60,204 nucleotides of DNA from Lachnospiraceae bacterium (GTDB lineage Bacteria > Bacillota > Clostridia > Lachnospirales > Lachnospiraceae): assembly GCA_029006155.1 (NCBI GenBank), contig JAQXGF010000145.1, positions 1 through 60,204 on the forward strand, written 5' to 3'. Below, one piece after another: positions 18,567 to 25,561 of the stretch. Numbering within the stretch: position 1 is the stretch's first letter; every line of letters begins with the position of its first letter. The position numbers were made by a program, and so were the translations under genes. Below the pieces are notes generated by a model. The model saw only the letters and a list, made by a program, of their open reading frames with translations. It ran no database searches and was not told the origin of the DNA.

Positions 18567-18671
18567 TTATCACAGTGCCAGAGAATCTTCCGCATCTACC
18601 TACATCTGCATTGCACTATCCAGATACAGTTTTACATATTCCAGCGGTTTATCAATGGCAAGTGCGTTCAT
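18567..18671 (-). pseudogene. Possible short coding remnant
   Basis: On the - strand, ATG at 18671 opens a frame reading NALAIDKPLEYVKLYLDSAM, then an in-frame stop after 23 codons, then VDAEDSLAL and another stop. It has the look of real protein sequence that has decayed. No family is recognised. It sits in the 414-base gap between the M23 gene and the acetyltransferase (18355-18768), which otherwise holds no gene I can support. Confidence 0.25.
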
Positions 18672-18768
18672 TCAATCAATCATTTGTTATTCGGCTTTAA
18701 ATAACAAAACAGTTATTCAATTGCTGAAAACAGGTGAAATCTCAATCGGGATTTATGAGGAACCGTAT

Positions 18769-19275
18769 ATGTTGAATTTTATTTTACCAGGTGAACAGAA
18801 TAGAGATGATGTGTTATCATTCTATGATGAAATTGAAAAAAGTGGTGGCGAATGCATTGGAATCGGAAATTACAAGAATTATGACTTATGGCTGTTAGGA
18901 ATGCAAAATAGACATAGTGGAAAAGATTTACCAGAGGGATATGTGAGGGAGAATTTTTATCTCTGTTATGATGGGACACACTTGATAGGAGTATTCAGTT
19001 TGAAATTTGAACTGACGGAGTTTCTGCTGAACTACGGTGGGCACGTTGGTTATGCTACCCGTCCTTCTGTCAGGAATCGTGGCCTTGCGACGCAAATGTT
19101 AAAGCAAGGACTGGCGCTTTCAAAGAAATTCGGTTTTGAGCGTGTTCTTTGCGTTTGTGACAATGATAACTATGCGTCTGAAAAGGTGATTTTGAAAAAT
19201 GGTGGCATATTTGAAAATGAATTATATGACCCTAACGAAGAAGTTACGGTTAAACGATTTTGGATTCATTTGTAA
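18769..19275 (+). CDS. GNAT-family N-acetyltransferase
   Basis: A 168-residue protein. The start at 18769 fits GAGGA eight bases upstream and the usual N-terminus of predicted COG3981-type acetyltransferases. A longer frame to 18655 adds unrelated sequence. The acetyl-CoA-binding region reads GHVGYATRPSVRNRGLATQM, with the V-x-x-x-x-R-x-x-G-x-A pattern, followed by the C-terminal VLCVCDNDNYASEKVILKNG. The substrate is unknown. Composition is clearly more A+T-rich than in the genes to the left. It begins an accessory stretch that runs to about 23.2 kb. Confidence 0.8.
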   Translation: MLNFILPGEQNRDDVLSFYDEIEKSGGECIGIGNYKNYDLWLLGMQNRHSGKDLPEGYVRENFYLCYDGTHLIGVFSLKFELTEFLLNYGGHVGYATRPSVRNRGLATQMLKQGLALSKKFGFERVLCVCDNDNYASEKVILKNGGIFENELYDPNEEVTVKRFWIHL

Positions 19276-19432
19276 TCAATGCTATAAATTCCAGTTGTTA
19301 TATGTGAAGCCCTGGATATTGTTACAAGAAGCCTGGGGCGTAAAGAGCTTGTGAATAAAGAATCTGTGGAAAAATAAATGGATCAATACTTCAAACGTGT
19401 TGTAGAAGTAATGCAGTGGAATGGAGGTTGTC

Positions 19433-20980
19433 ATGGCGAGAAAATTTATATGTACGCCGTCCTTCCCAATTGTGAATACAAAACAGGGAAGATTGCGGGG
19501 ATACCAGGTAGATGATGTATATACGTTTCTTGGAGTAGGGTATGCGAAAGCGGAACGTTTTCGCCCACCACAAGAACCTGATGCCTGGGAAGGAATAAAA
19601 GACGCGCATTCTTATGGATATGTATGTCCTTTGATGTCTCAATCAGAACCAGGAATCGATCTTATTATGCCAAGAAGATTTTGGCTTATGGATGAACATT
19701 GCCAAAATCTGAATATCTGGACAACGTCTTTAGATAAAGATGCGAAAAAACCGGTGATGGTCTGGCTGCATGGTGGCGGTTTTACCACAGGATCTGCCAT
19801 TGAACTTATGGCTTATGAAGGAGACCATTTAAGCAGTTACGGAGATGTTGTAGTGGTAACGATTAATCACCGATTAAATATATTGGGCTATATGGATCTG
19901 TCAGCTTATGGTGAAAAGTATAAAAATTCTGCCAATGCGGGAAATGCAGACATTGTTGCAGCATTAAAATGGATTCACGAAAATATAGAGGCTTTTGGTG
20001 GAAATCCTGAAAATGTCACATTATTTGGTGAATCCGGGGGTGGCGAGAAGGTAATATGCATGTTGAATACGCCAGAGGCTGACGGGCTGTTTCACAAAGG
20101 GATTATTCAGAGTGGAGTTACAGATTTATACTGGGACGCAGAGGAAAATGGACAGGAATTGATAGCACTTATGCTGGATGAAGCTGGATTGGACGAAAAG
20201 GATGTGGAGGCATTAGAGGAAATGCCCTACACTCAGCTTGTTAGTATTTATCGCAGCGTGGTGAAACAGATGATTGACAAAGGCGGATATATTGGGTGTG
20301 GACCTGTTAAAAATGACTGGTATTTAGGAAATCCCAAAACCCATGGCTTTAGCGACCATGCAAAGAAAATTCCGCTGCTGGTGGGAACTGTTTTAGGTGA
20401 ATTACATTATGAGCCAGGTGTACAGAATAAATATACCTTATCGGAATCAGAGATGTTGAAATTGCTGGTGCAGGAATATGGCGAGGATACCGAAAGATTG
20501 GTATCGTTGTTTAAAATGGCATATCCGAATAAAAATCTGACAGATTTGCTTTATGTGGATTATTTTATTCGAAGATTCACAAGCCAATTTATAGAACAAC
20601 ATGTCCGGGAGTGTGAAGCACCTGTTTATTCTTATTTGTTTGCTTATGATTTACCATTAGATGGCGGAAAGGTTGCAGTTCACACAGCTGAGATACCGTT
20701 TGTTTTTCACAATACGGATCGGTCACCGCTTTATAATGTTGAAGGAGAAACCGATCGTATAGAGGAACAATTCTGCTCTGCTTTTGTTAATTTTGCAAAA
20801 TATGGTAAACCATCGGCGATGGATATGCCGGATTGGCCGGCATGTACGGTAGAGACAGAAAATACTATGATAATCGATAAAACATGTGAAATTCGTAGTA
20901 ATTATGATCAGGAACTTATTAAGAAACTCACGGAGTGTGACAAAGGAAGCTGGATAAGTTTGGCTCAGTTTGTATTATGA
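19433..20980 (+). CDS. Type B carboxylesterase
   Basis: A 515-residue alpha/beta hydrolase. The start at 19433 has GGAGG five bases upstream, better than the ATG at 19421. Motifs of the family: PVMVWLHGGGFTTGSA forms the oxyanion hole, LFGESGGGEKV has the nucleophilic serine, and AVHTAEIPFVF near the C-terminus has the catalytic histidine. No signal peptide is present, so it is cytoplasmic. It would hydrolyse carboxylic esters; the substrate is unknown. Low-GC composition matches the flanking accessory genes. The 145 bases upstream contain another decayed-looking reading frame (VTRSLGRKELVNKESVEK, then stop). Confidence 0.88.
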   Translation: MARKFICTPSFPIVNTKQGRLRGYQVDDVYTFLGVGYAKAERFRPPQEPDAWEGIKDAHSYGYVCPLMSQSEPGIDLIMPRRFWLMDEHCQNLNIWTTSLDKDAKKPVMVWLHGGGFTTGSAIELMAYEGDHLSSYGDVVVVTINHRLNILGYMDLSAYGEKYKNSANAGNADIVAALKWIHENIEAFGGNPENVTLFGESGGGEKVICMLNTPEADGLFHKGIIQSGVTDLYWDAEENGQELIALMLDEAGLDEKDVEALEEMPYTQLVSIYRSVVKQMIDKGGYIGCGPVKNDWYLGNPKTHGFSDHAKKIPLLVGTVLGELHYEPGVQNKYTLSESEMLKLLVQEYGEDTERLVSLFKMAYPNKNLTDLLYVDYFIRRFTSQFIEQHVRECEAPVYSYLFAYDLPLDGGKVAVHTAEIPFVFHNTDRSPLYNVEGETDRIEEQFCSAFVNFAKYGKPSAMDMPDWPACTVETENTMIIDKTCEIRSNYDQELIKKLTECDKGSWISLAQFVL

Positions 20981-20998
20981 TTTAAAGTGTATAAAGAC

Positions 20999-21026
20999 AG
21001 GGGCGGAAAATTATTTCGCCCCTTTA
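20999..21026 (+). terminator. Terminator of the esterase gene
   Basis: Stem GGGGCG..CGCCCC followed by TTTATT, 18 bases after the esterase stop codon. Confidence 0.75.
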
Positions 21027-21134
21027 TTCATAATAATGGTCTCTTTCTGATAATTGGGATTGGCTATCAGGTTGGAAAAACTACCGTAAATATTGTTGGA
21101 ATATCATCAGCAGATAAAAGAGGATTTTACAGTT

Positions 21135-21248
21135 TTAGCATTTTGCGGTGATATATCCCTTTGCCGCTTCGCCTTTGAGCGTAAGAACACAATCATCTTC
21201 ATTACCATCGCGTAAATAACCGGGACGAAGAATCGTGTAATTTTTCAT
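21135..21248 (-). pseudogene. Fragment of an NAD(P)-binding oxidoreductase
   Basis: A 37-codon frame beginning MKNYTILRPGYLRDGNED and ending AAKGYITAKC. It matches an internal piece of atypical short-chain dehydrogenases (NAD(P)H-binding NmrA-like family), where TILRPG is a conserved motif after the Rossmann domain. Both the N-terminal cofactor-binding half and the C-terminus are missing. It lies directly downstream of the aldo/keto reductase on the same strand and has AAAGGAGG seven bases before its ATG, so the piece may still be translated. Most likely a decayed second oxidoreductase of this operon. Confidence 0.55.
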
Positions 21249-21261
21249 CGTTTTGCCTCCT

Positions 21262-22095
21262 TTACCATGTTAATGAAAACTCTACCAGTTCTGGTGTTTC
21301 TGGTCTGCCAATCAACGGTTCTTTTTTATCCAGTGCAGAAAGCTGTGACAGTTCAGCTGTGTTCAGTTCAAAATCAAATAAATCGAAATTCTCTTTGATA
21401 TGCTCTGGCTTGGTGCTTCTCGGAATAACGATTATGCCTTTTTGTGTCAGAAAACGAAGTAGTATCTGTGCAGGAGTTTTACTGTATTTTTCAGCAAGTG
21501 AAAGTACCGTAGGCTCCTGAAACATTTCGTTACGGTTGCCTTGACCAAGCGGTGCATAAGCCATGTGCGAAACCTGTTTTTTGTCCATCCAACTGCGTTC
21601 GGTGTTACGCTGGCAGTAAAGGTTCGTTTCAATCTGATTAATTGCCGGGATGACTTTGTTGTATGCAATCAAATCAAGAAGCTGGTCTGGCTCAAAGTTG
21701 GAAACACCGATTGCCCGAATCTTTCCTTCGGCATACAGTTTTTCAAGAGTGCGCCATGCCCCATAATAGTTGGCAAACGGCCAGTGCAAAAGCAACAGGT
21801 CGATATAGTCTGTCTGCAGATTTGCAAGTGACTGCATGACTGTCTGCTCGGCATTTTCATAGGACTTGAAATTTACCTTGGTGACAAGAAAAAGTTCTCC
21901 CCGGTCAATGCTACTTTGTCTGATTCCTTCACCTACTTCTTTTTCGTTGCCATAAGCTTCTGCCGTGTCAATCATTCGATAACCATTTTCGATTGCCTCT
22001 GCAACTGCATTTTTGCAGGTTTCTCCGCCAAGCATGAATGTACCAAAGCCGATAAGCGGCATCTGAATGCCATTATTCAAAGTCAAATATTCCAT
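21262..22095 (-). CDS. Aldo/keto reductase
   Basis: A 277-residue cytoplasmic NADPH-dependent reductase of the 2,5-diketogluconate reductase type. The family signature is present: GYRMIDTAEAYGNEKEVGEG with catalytic D and Y, K in VTKVNFKSYENAEQ, LLLLHWPF with the catalytic histidine, GVSNFEPDQL, and the cofactor motif IVIPRSTKPEHIKEN. GGAGG precedes the start. It diverges from a MerR-family gene, and its promoter has the long spacer and dyad of MerR control. The substrate is probably an aldehyde or ketone. Confidence 0.92.
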   Translation of the reverse strand: MEYLTLNNGIQMPLIGFGTFMLGGETCKNAVAEAIENGYRMIDTAEAYGNEKEVGEGIRQSSIDRGELFLVTKVNFKSYENAEQTVMQSLANLQTDYIDLLLLHWPFANYYGAWRTLEKLYAEGKIRAIGVSNFEPDQLLDLIAYNKVIPAINQIETNLYCQRNTERSWMDKKQVSHMAYAPLGQGNRNEMFQEPTVLSLAEKYSKTPAQILLRFLTQKGIIVIPRSTKPEHIKENFDLFDFELNTAELSQLSALDKKEPLIGRPETPELVEFSLTW

Positions 22096-22147
22096 GTTTA
22101 TACCTCCGTCATTGTATTTACTTAGAGCAATTTTCTATGCTATAATT

Positions 22148-22178
22148 ATTCTAACAAGTTCGTGTAACACGAAGTCAA
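22148..22178 (-). promoter_or_regulatory. MerR-type promoter and operator of the reductase
   Basis: On the - strand, TTGACT (22173-22178) and TAGAAT (22148-22153) are separated by 19 bp. A perfect 7-1-7 palindrome TTCGTGTTACACGAA (22159-22173) fills the spacer. A 19-20 bp spacer centred on a dyad is the hallmark of promoters that MerR-family proteins activate by untwisting DNA. The regulator is most likely the product of the divergent gene at 22235. A possible -10 of that gene (TATAAT, 22141-22146) is right beside the operator. Confidence 0.85.
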
Positions 22179-22183
22179 GAAAA

Positions 22184-22212
22184 TTTTTTGAGGTTTTTGA
22201 GGTTTTTTGAGG
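22184..22212. repeat. Short tandem repeat before the MerR gene
   Basis: Three tandem copies of (T)TTTTTGAGG at 22184-22193, 22194-22202 and 22203-22212, followed by two GAGG/TAAG-like units up to 22226. It sits in the leader of the MerR gene, whose ATG is at 22235. The GAGG units resemble Shine-Dalgarno sequences, so the count could influence translation, and slippage would change it. Confidence 0.6.
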
Positions 22213-22234
22213 TAAGTGAGGTAAGTATAAGATT

Positions 22235-22657
22235 ATGTACTATACGATTAAACAAATGGCTGAAATGTTCGATGTCACAGAGCATACTTTGCGTTTTTAT
22301 ACCGACAAAGGTTTGCTACCGTGTGAACGTGATGGCGGTAAACGTCGGGTGTTCAATGAAGAATCTGTCAATTGGATGCAAGGCATTAAATGTTTAAAAG
22401 GCTGTGGTGCATCTATTGAGGATATTCAGGAATATTGTCGATTATGCCTGTTGGAAGAATCAGAAGAAAATCTGAGAGCAAGGTACGCTATTATATTAAA
22501 ACAGCGTGATGCGGCGTATAATAGACTGGAAGAAGTAAAAGCTACCGCTAACTATATGGACGATAAAGTAGCACACTATGAAAGTATTCTCTCAGGTGTT
22601 ACCCCAGACGACACAAATCCCCAAAACTGGACACCAGAGAATCGACCAAAACATTAA
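22235..22657 (+). CDS. MerR-family transcriptional regulator
   Basis: A 140-residue protein. The N-terminal winged helix reads YTIKQMAEMFDVTEHTLRFY then TDKGLLP, with the recognition helix and wing typical of the family. A long dimerisation coiled coil follows (EENLRARYAIILKQRDAAYN). There is no cysteine cluster typical of metal sensors at the C-terminus, which suggests a small-molecule or electrophile sensor. It diverges from the aldo/keto reductase, whose promoter carries the expected operator. This pairing is common in Firmicutes. Confidence 0.9.
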   Translation: MYYTIKQMAEMFDVTEHTLRFYTDKGLLPCERDGGKRRVFNEESVNWMQGIKCLKGCGASIEDIQEYCRLCLLEESEENLRARYAIILKQRDAAYNRLEEVKATANYMDDKVAHYESILSGVTPDDTNPQNWTPENRPKH

Positions 22658-22742
22658 AATGACAACTTCCAGATTCTTGTCCGAAGGGCAAAAAGGTGGA
22701 ACTGAAACAATTTAGAACAATCGGGAGTTATGGAGAACGGTT

Positions 22743-23222
22743 ATGATTAAATTAGCAGAAATTACAAACGCAAATGTCTGGAAAGTTTGTGCGCTGGAAC
22801 CCTTTGATAACCAGAAAGATTTCGTTGCAGAAAACATACAGAGCTTGGCAGAAGCCTATGCAACAAGAAATGAGGGGAATAACGCGTTGCCTTTAGCAGT
22901 TTATAATGATGAAAGCCTGATCGGATTTGTTATGATCGGCAAGGGAACAGTGGGCGATGAAAATGAAAGTGACTTGATTAAAGAGAACTATTGTATTTGG
23001 CGATTAATGATTGATAAAAAATATCAGGGACAGGGATTCGGAATGCAGACATTGGATGCAGTTATGGATTTGATTCGTACTTTCCCCTTTGGAGAAGCAG
23101 AAAAAGTATGGTTATCTTATGAACCAGAAAATACTCACGCCAGGGATATTTACAGAAAGTATGGATTTATAGAGAATGGGGAAATGTGCGAAAATGAAAT
23201 TATAGCCGTATATAAATTATAA
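22743..23222 (+). CDS. GNAT-family acetyltransferase, diamine N-acetyltransferase-like
   Basis: A 159-residue protein. The sequence IWRLMIDKKYQGQGFGMQTLD contains the R-x-x-Q-G-x-G-x-G acetyl-CoA loop, and the C-terminus has NTHARDIYRKYGFIENGE as in BltD/PaiA-type spermidine or diamine acetyltransferases. Polyamine acetylation is the likely reaction, but substrate specificity cannot be read from sequence. GGAG lies seven bases upstream of the start. It is the last gene of the A+T-rich accessory patch. Confidence 0.85.
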   Translation: MIKLAEITNANVWKVCALEPFDNQKDFVAENIQSLAEAYATRNEGNNALPLAVYNDESLIGFVMIGKGTVGDENESDLIKENYCIWRLMIDKKYQGQGFGMQTLDAVMDLIRTFPFGEAEKVWLSYEPENTHARDIYRKYGFIENGEMCENEIIAVYKL

Positions 23223-23246
23223 ATTCCACATTTTTCCACACAAAAA

Positions 23247-23272
23247 GAGGGCAGGACTTTTGTCCTACCCTC
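23247..23272. terminator. Bidirectional terminator
   Basis: Stem GAGGGCAGGAC / GTCCTACCCTC with a TTTT loop lies between convergent genes. A-rich sequence precedes it, giving a U-run for the - strand transcript of the rubrerythrin gene. Confidence 0.75.
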
Positions 23273-23288
23273 CTGGAAGTGCTAAATA

Positions 23289-23831
23289 TTAGCCGAAGTA
23301 TCTCTTAAGGAGACCTGCGAATGCTTTTCCGTGTCTTGCTTCGTCGCGAGCCATCTCATGTACGGTGTCATGGATTGCGTCGAGGTTCGCTGCCTTTGCA
23401 CGCTTTGCAAGGTCAGTCTTACCAGCGGTAGCGCCGTTCTCTGCCTCTACGCGCATCTCAAGGTTCTTCTTGGTGCTGTCGGTAACGACTTCACCGAGGA
23501 GCTCTGCAAATTTTGCTGCATGCTCAGCCTCTTCGTAAGCTGCCTTCTCCCAGTAGAGGCCGATCTCCGGATAACCCTCTCTGTGAGCGACTCTTGCCAT
23601 TGCCAGATACATACCTACCTCAGAGCACTCGCCTGCGAAGTTTGCTCTTAAGTCTGCCTTGATGTCTTCCGGAACGTCAGCTGCTACGCCAACTACGTGC
23701 TCTGCTGCCCAGGACATCTCATCCTTCTGCTCAACGAACTTAGAAGCCGGTGCCTTGCAGATCGGACAGACTTCCGGAGCTGCCTCGCCCTCATAAACAT
23801 AACCGCAAACGCTGCATACAAATTTCTTCAT
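23289..23831 (-). CDS. Reverse rubrerythrin
   Basis: A 180-residue iron protein with the domain order reversed relative to classical rubrerythrin. An N-terminal rubredoxin module has CSVCG (C6, C9) and CPICK (C22, C25). A ferritin-like di-iron domain follows with paired glutamate helices ([32 protein letters not shown], and [12 protein letters not shown]). In Clostridium such proteins reduce hydrogen peroxide and oxygen with electrons from NADH through rubredoxin. It has its own strong promoter with a candidate PerR site and lies downstream of the perR gene on the same strand. Confidence 0.95.
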   Translation of the reverse strand: MKKFVCSVCGYVYEGEAAPEVCPICKAPASKFVEQKDEMSWAAEHVVGVAADVPEDIKADLRANFAGECSEVGMYLAMARVAHREGYPEIGLYWEKAAYEEAEHAAKFAELLGEVVTDSTKKNLEMRVEAENGATAGKTDLAKRAKAANLDAIHDTVHEMARDEARHGKAFAGLLKRYFG

Positions 23832-23876
23832 AGTGGTAATCTCCTTTTCTGTTTTATATTTGAATTAATTGATATC

Positions 23877-23924
23877 AGTAACTATTACTTTTTTTAATAT
23901 AACACGCTTGTCTTCGTTTGTCAA
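23877..23924 (-). promoter_or_regulatory. Rubrerythrin promoter with candidate PerR site
   Basis: On the - strand, TTGACA (23919-23924), a 17-bp spacer and TATATT (23896-23901). Six bases beyond the -10 box is AGTAACTATTACT (23877-23889), with inverted arms AGTAA/TTACT. A near copy lies in the same place in the perR promoter. A regulator bound there would block the start site. Confidence 0.8.
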
Positions 23925-23930
23925 GCGGTT

Positions 23931-24338
23931 TTATTCGTTTATTGCCAAATCTTTTTCATTCGCGAGACAGTGCTCGCAGACCCCGTAAAAATTGATCCGG
24001 TAGTCGTCGATCTGCCCATTGCAGCCTGCCGCTGCGACGTCTAAGACGGAATCAATGTTGTCCATTTCCAGATCATAAATGTGCTGGCATTTCGTGCAGA
24101 CGAAATGATGGTGCCGCGTCGTATTCGCGTCGAAATGATCTGCACCGTCCACTGCCTGAATCTTTATGATCTCACCGAGTTCCGTCAGAAGTGTAAGATT
24201 CCGGTATACGGTGCCGAGGCTGATGTTGGGATACTGTTCCCGGAGACAGGTGTAGACCATATCGGCAGTCGGATGATCGGTTCGGCTCTTCAGAAAATTT
24301 TTGATCGATTCTCTTTGCCTACTGTATTTTCTTTGCAT
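23931..24338 (-). CDS. perR: Fur-family peroxide regulator (PerR-like)
   Basis: A 135-residue regulator. The ATG at 24338 is preceded by GGGAG at 8 bases; the ATG at 24344 is too close to it. The winged helix covers SIKNFLKSRTDHPTADMVYT and NISLGTVYRNLTLL. The metal site region reads DGADHFDANTTRHHHFVCTKC, with the aspartate and histidine positions of PerR, and CEHC near the C-terminus completes the structural zinc site. The neighbours (reverse rubrerythrin downstream, thioredoxin reductase divergent) favour PerR over Fur or Zur. Likely autoregulated through the site at 24365-24377. Confidence 0.85.
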   Translation of the reverse strand: MQRKYSRQRESIKNFLKSRTDHPTADMVYTCLREQYPNISLGTVYRNLTLLTELGEIIKIQAVDGADHFDANTTRHHHFVCTKCQHIYDLEMDNIDSVLDVAAAGCNGQIDDYRINFYGVCEHCLANEKDLAINE

Positions 24339-24364
24339 ACTCATCGCTCCCTGATAATAAAAAT

Positions 24365-24412
24365 AGTAACAATTATTAAAACTAATATAGCAAAAAAACT
24401 CAGCCTTGTCAA
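24365..24412 (-). promoter_or_regulatory. perR promoter with candidate PerR site
   Basis: On the - strand, TTGACA (24407-24412), a 17-bp spacer and TATATT (24384-24389). AGTAACAATTATT (24365-24377) lies six bases beyond the -10 box, at exactly the same distance as the matching site in the rubrerythrin promoter. Shared pattern: AGTAACWATTAYT. Suggests negative autoregulation. Confidence 0.8.
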
Positions 24413-24434
24413 CTGATGAGTAAGAAGGTAGAAT
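24406..24434 (+). promoter_or_regulatory. trxB promoter
   Basis: On the + strand, TTGTCA (24406-24411), a 17-bp spacer and TAGAAT (24429-24434), 61 bases before the trxB start. Its -35 box overlaps the -35 box of the divergent perR promoter by five bases, so the two promoters cannot both hold RNA polymerase at once. Confidence 0.7.
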
Positions 24435-24495
24435 GAATTTATAAGCTGCAGAAACATGTTTCAGGAAAGAAAGCTCAAAAAGGAGGCATAGGAAT

Positions 24496-25419
24496 ATGGT
24501 GTATGATCTGATCATTGTTGGTTCTGGTCCGGCCGGGCTGGCGGCGGCAATTTATGCGGCGCGTGCAAGGCTGTCGTTTCTCGTGCTGGAAAAGATGCCC
24601 TTAAGTGGCGGTCAGATTTTGAATACGTATGAAGTGGAAAATTATCCGGGGATTTTGACGATCGGCGGCTTCGAGCTTGGCATGAAGCTTCGGGAGCACG
24701 CAGAGCAGCAGGGAACGGAGTTTATTCATATAGAAGTAAGACACATCGGTCTGGAGGAGCAGGGGCGAGTCAAAGTGCTCTACACAGATGGAAAAGAATA
24801 CCGGGCGCGGACCGTGATTCTCGCGATGGGCGCAAAATGCCGGACGCTCGGGATTCCGGGAGAAAAAGAGCTGACCGGAATGGGCGTCTCCTACTGTGCG
24901 ACGTGCGATGGCGCGTTTTTCCGCGGAAGGACGGTCGCAGTCGTCGGAGGTGGCGATGTGGCCGCAGAGGATGCGCTCTTTCTGGCGCGTGGCTGTGAGA
25001 AGGTCTACCTCATCCACCGGCGCGACCGGCTGCGGGCAGCCGGGATTTTGCAGGAAAAGCTGCGGGAAGCCAGGAACGTGGAGATGATCTGGGACACGGA
25101 AGTGATCCGGGTCAATGGAGAGGAGCATGTCGAGAGCATCTGGACGCGGAAAAAGGACGGGACGGAGCAACTGCTCGAGATCGACGGGCTGTTTATTGCA
25201 GTCGGCAACCTGCCACAGACCGAACTTGTTGCAAAATTGTTACAATTGGATGAATCTGGGTATATTCCGGCGGGAGAAGACGGTGTCACAGAGCTGCCGG
25301 GTGTGTTTGCAGCAGGCGATATACGGACGAAGCGGCTGCGGCAGGTTGTAACGGCCGTGTCAGACGGGGCAAATACGGTGGCATCCGTGCAGGAGTACTT
25401 ATATAAGGAAATTTTATGA
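24496..25419 (+). CDS. trxB: Thioredoxin reductase
   Basis: A 307-residue flavoprotein. The FAD-binding motif GSGPAGLAAA is at 9-18, the redox-active CATC is at 134-137, the NADPH-binding glycine motif VVGGGDVAAEDA follows, and the C-terminal FAD motif GVFAAGDIRTK is present. It has the low-molecular-weight type layout. The HRRDR motif for NADPH phosphate recognition is intact. Transfers electrons from NADPH to thioredoxin or related small thiol proteins. AAAGGAGG precedes the start. It diverges from perR. Confidence 0.92.
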   Translation: MVYDLIIVGSGPAGLAAAIYAARARLSFLVLEKMPLSGGQILNTYEVENYPGILTIGGFELGMKLREHAEQQGTEFIHIEVRHIGLEEQGRVKVLYTDGKEYRARTVILAMGAKCRTLGIPGEKELTGMGVSYCATCDGAFFRGRTVAVVGGGDVAAEDALFLARGCEKVYLIHRRDRLRAAGILQEKLREARNVEMIWDTEVIRVNGEEHVESIWTRKKDGTEQLLEIDGLFIAVGNLPQTELVAKLLQLDESGYIPAGEDGVTELPGVFAAGDIRTKRLRQVVTAVSDGANTVASVQEYLYKEIL

Positions 25420-25466
25420 AATCATTGCAGAGATTTAATAAAATATTAAAAAAGTATGGAATAAAC

Positions 25467-25495
25467 TTGACACTAAAGGGGAGATGTGATAGGAT
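25467..25495 (+). promoter_or_regulatory. Promoter of the NlpC/P60 gene
   Basis: TTGACA (25467-25472), a 17-bp spacer and TAGGAT (25490-25495). The resulting leader is about 60 bases long and A+T-rich, with three repeats of the form GTAATAA/GTAATAT. Confidence 0.7.
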
Positions 25496-25561
25496 TACCG
25501 TGTAATAAATGTAATAAATTCGTAATATTTGAACGGAAACGTTTTGGAGGTTGAATAGAAA

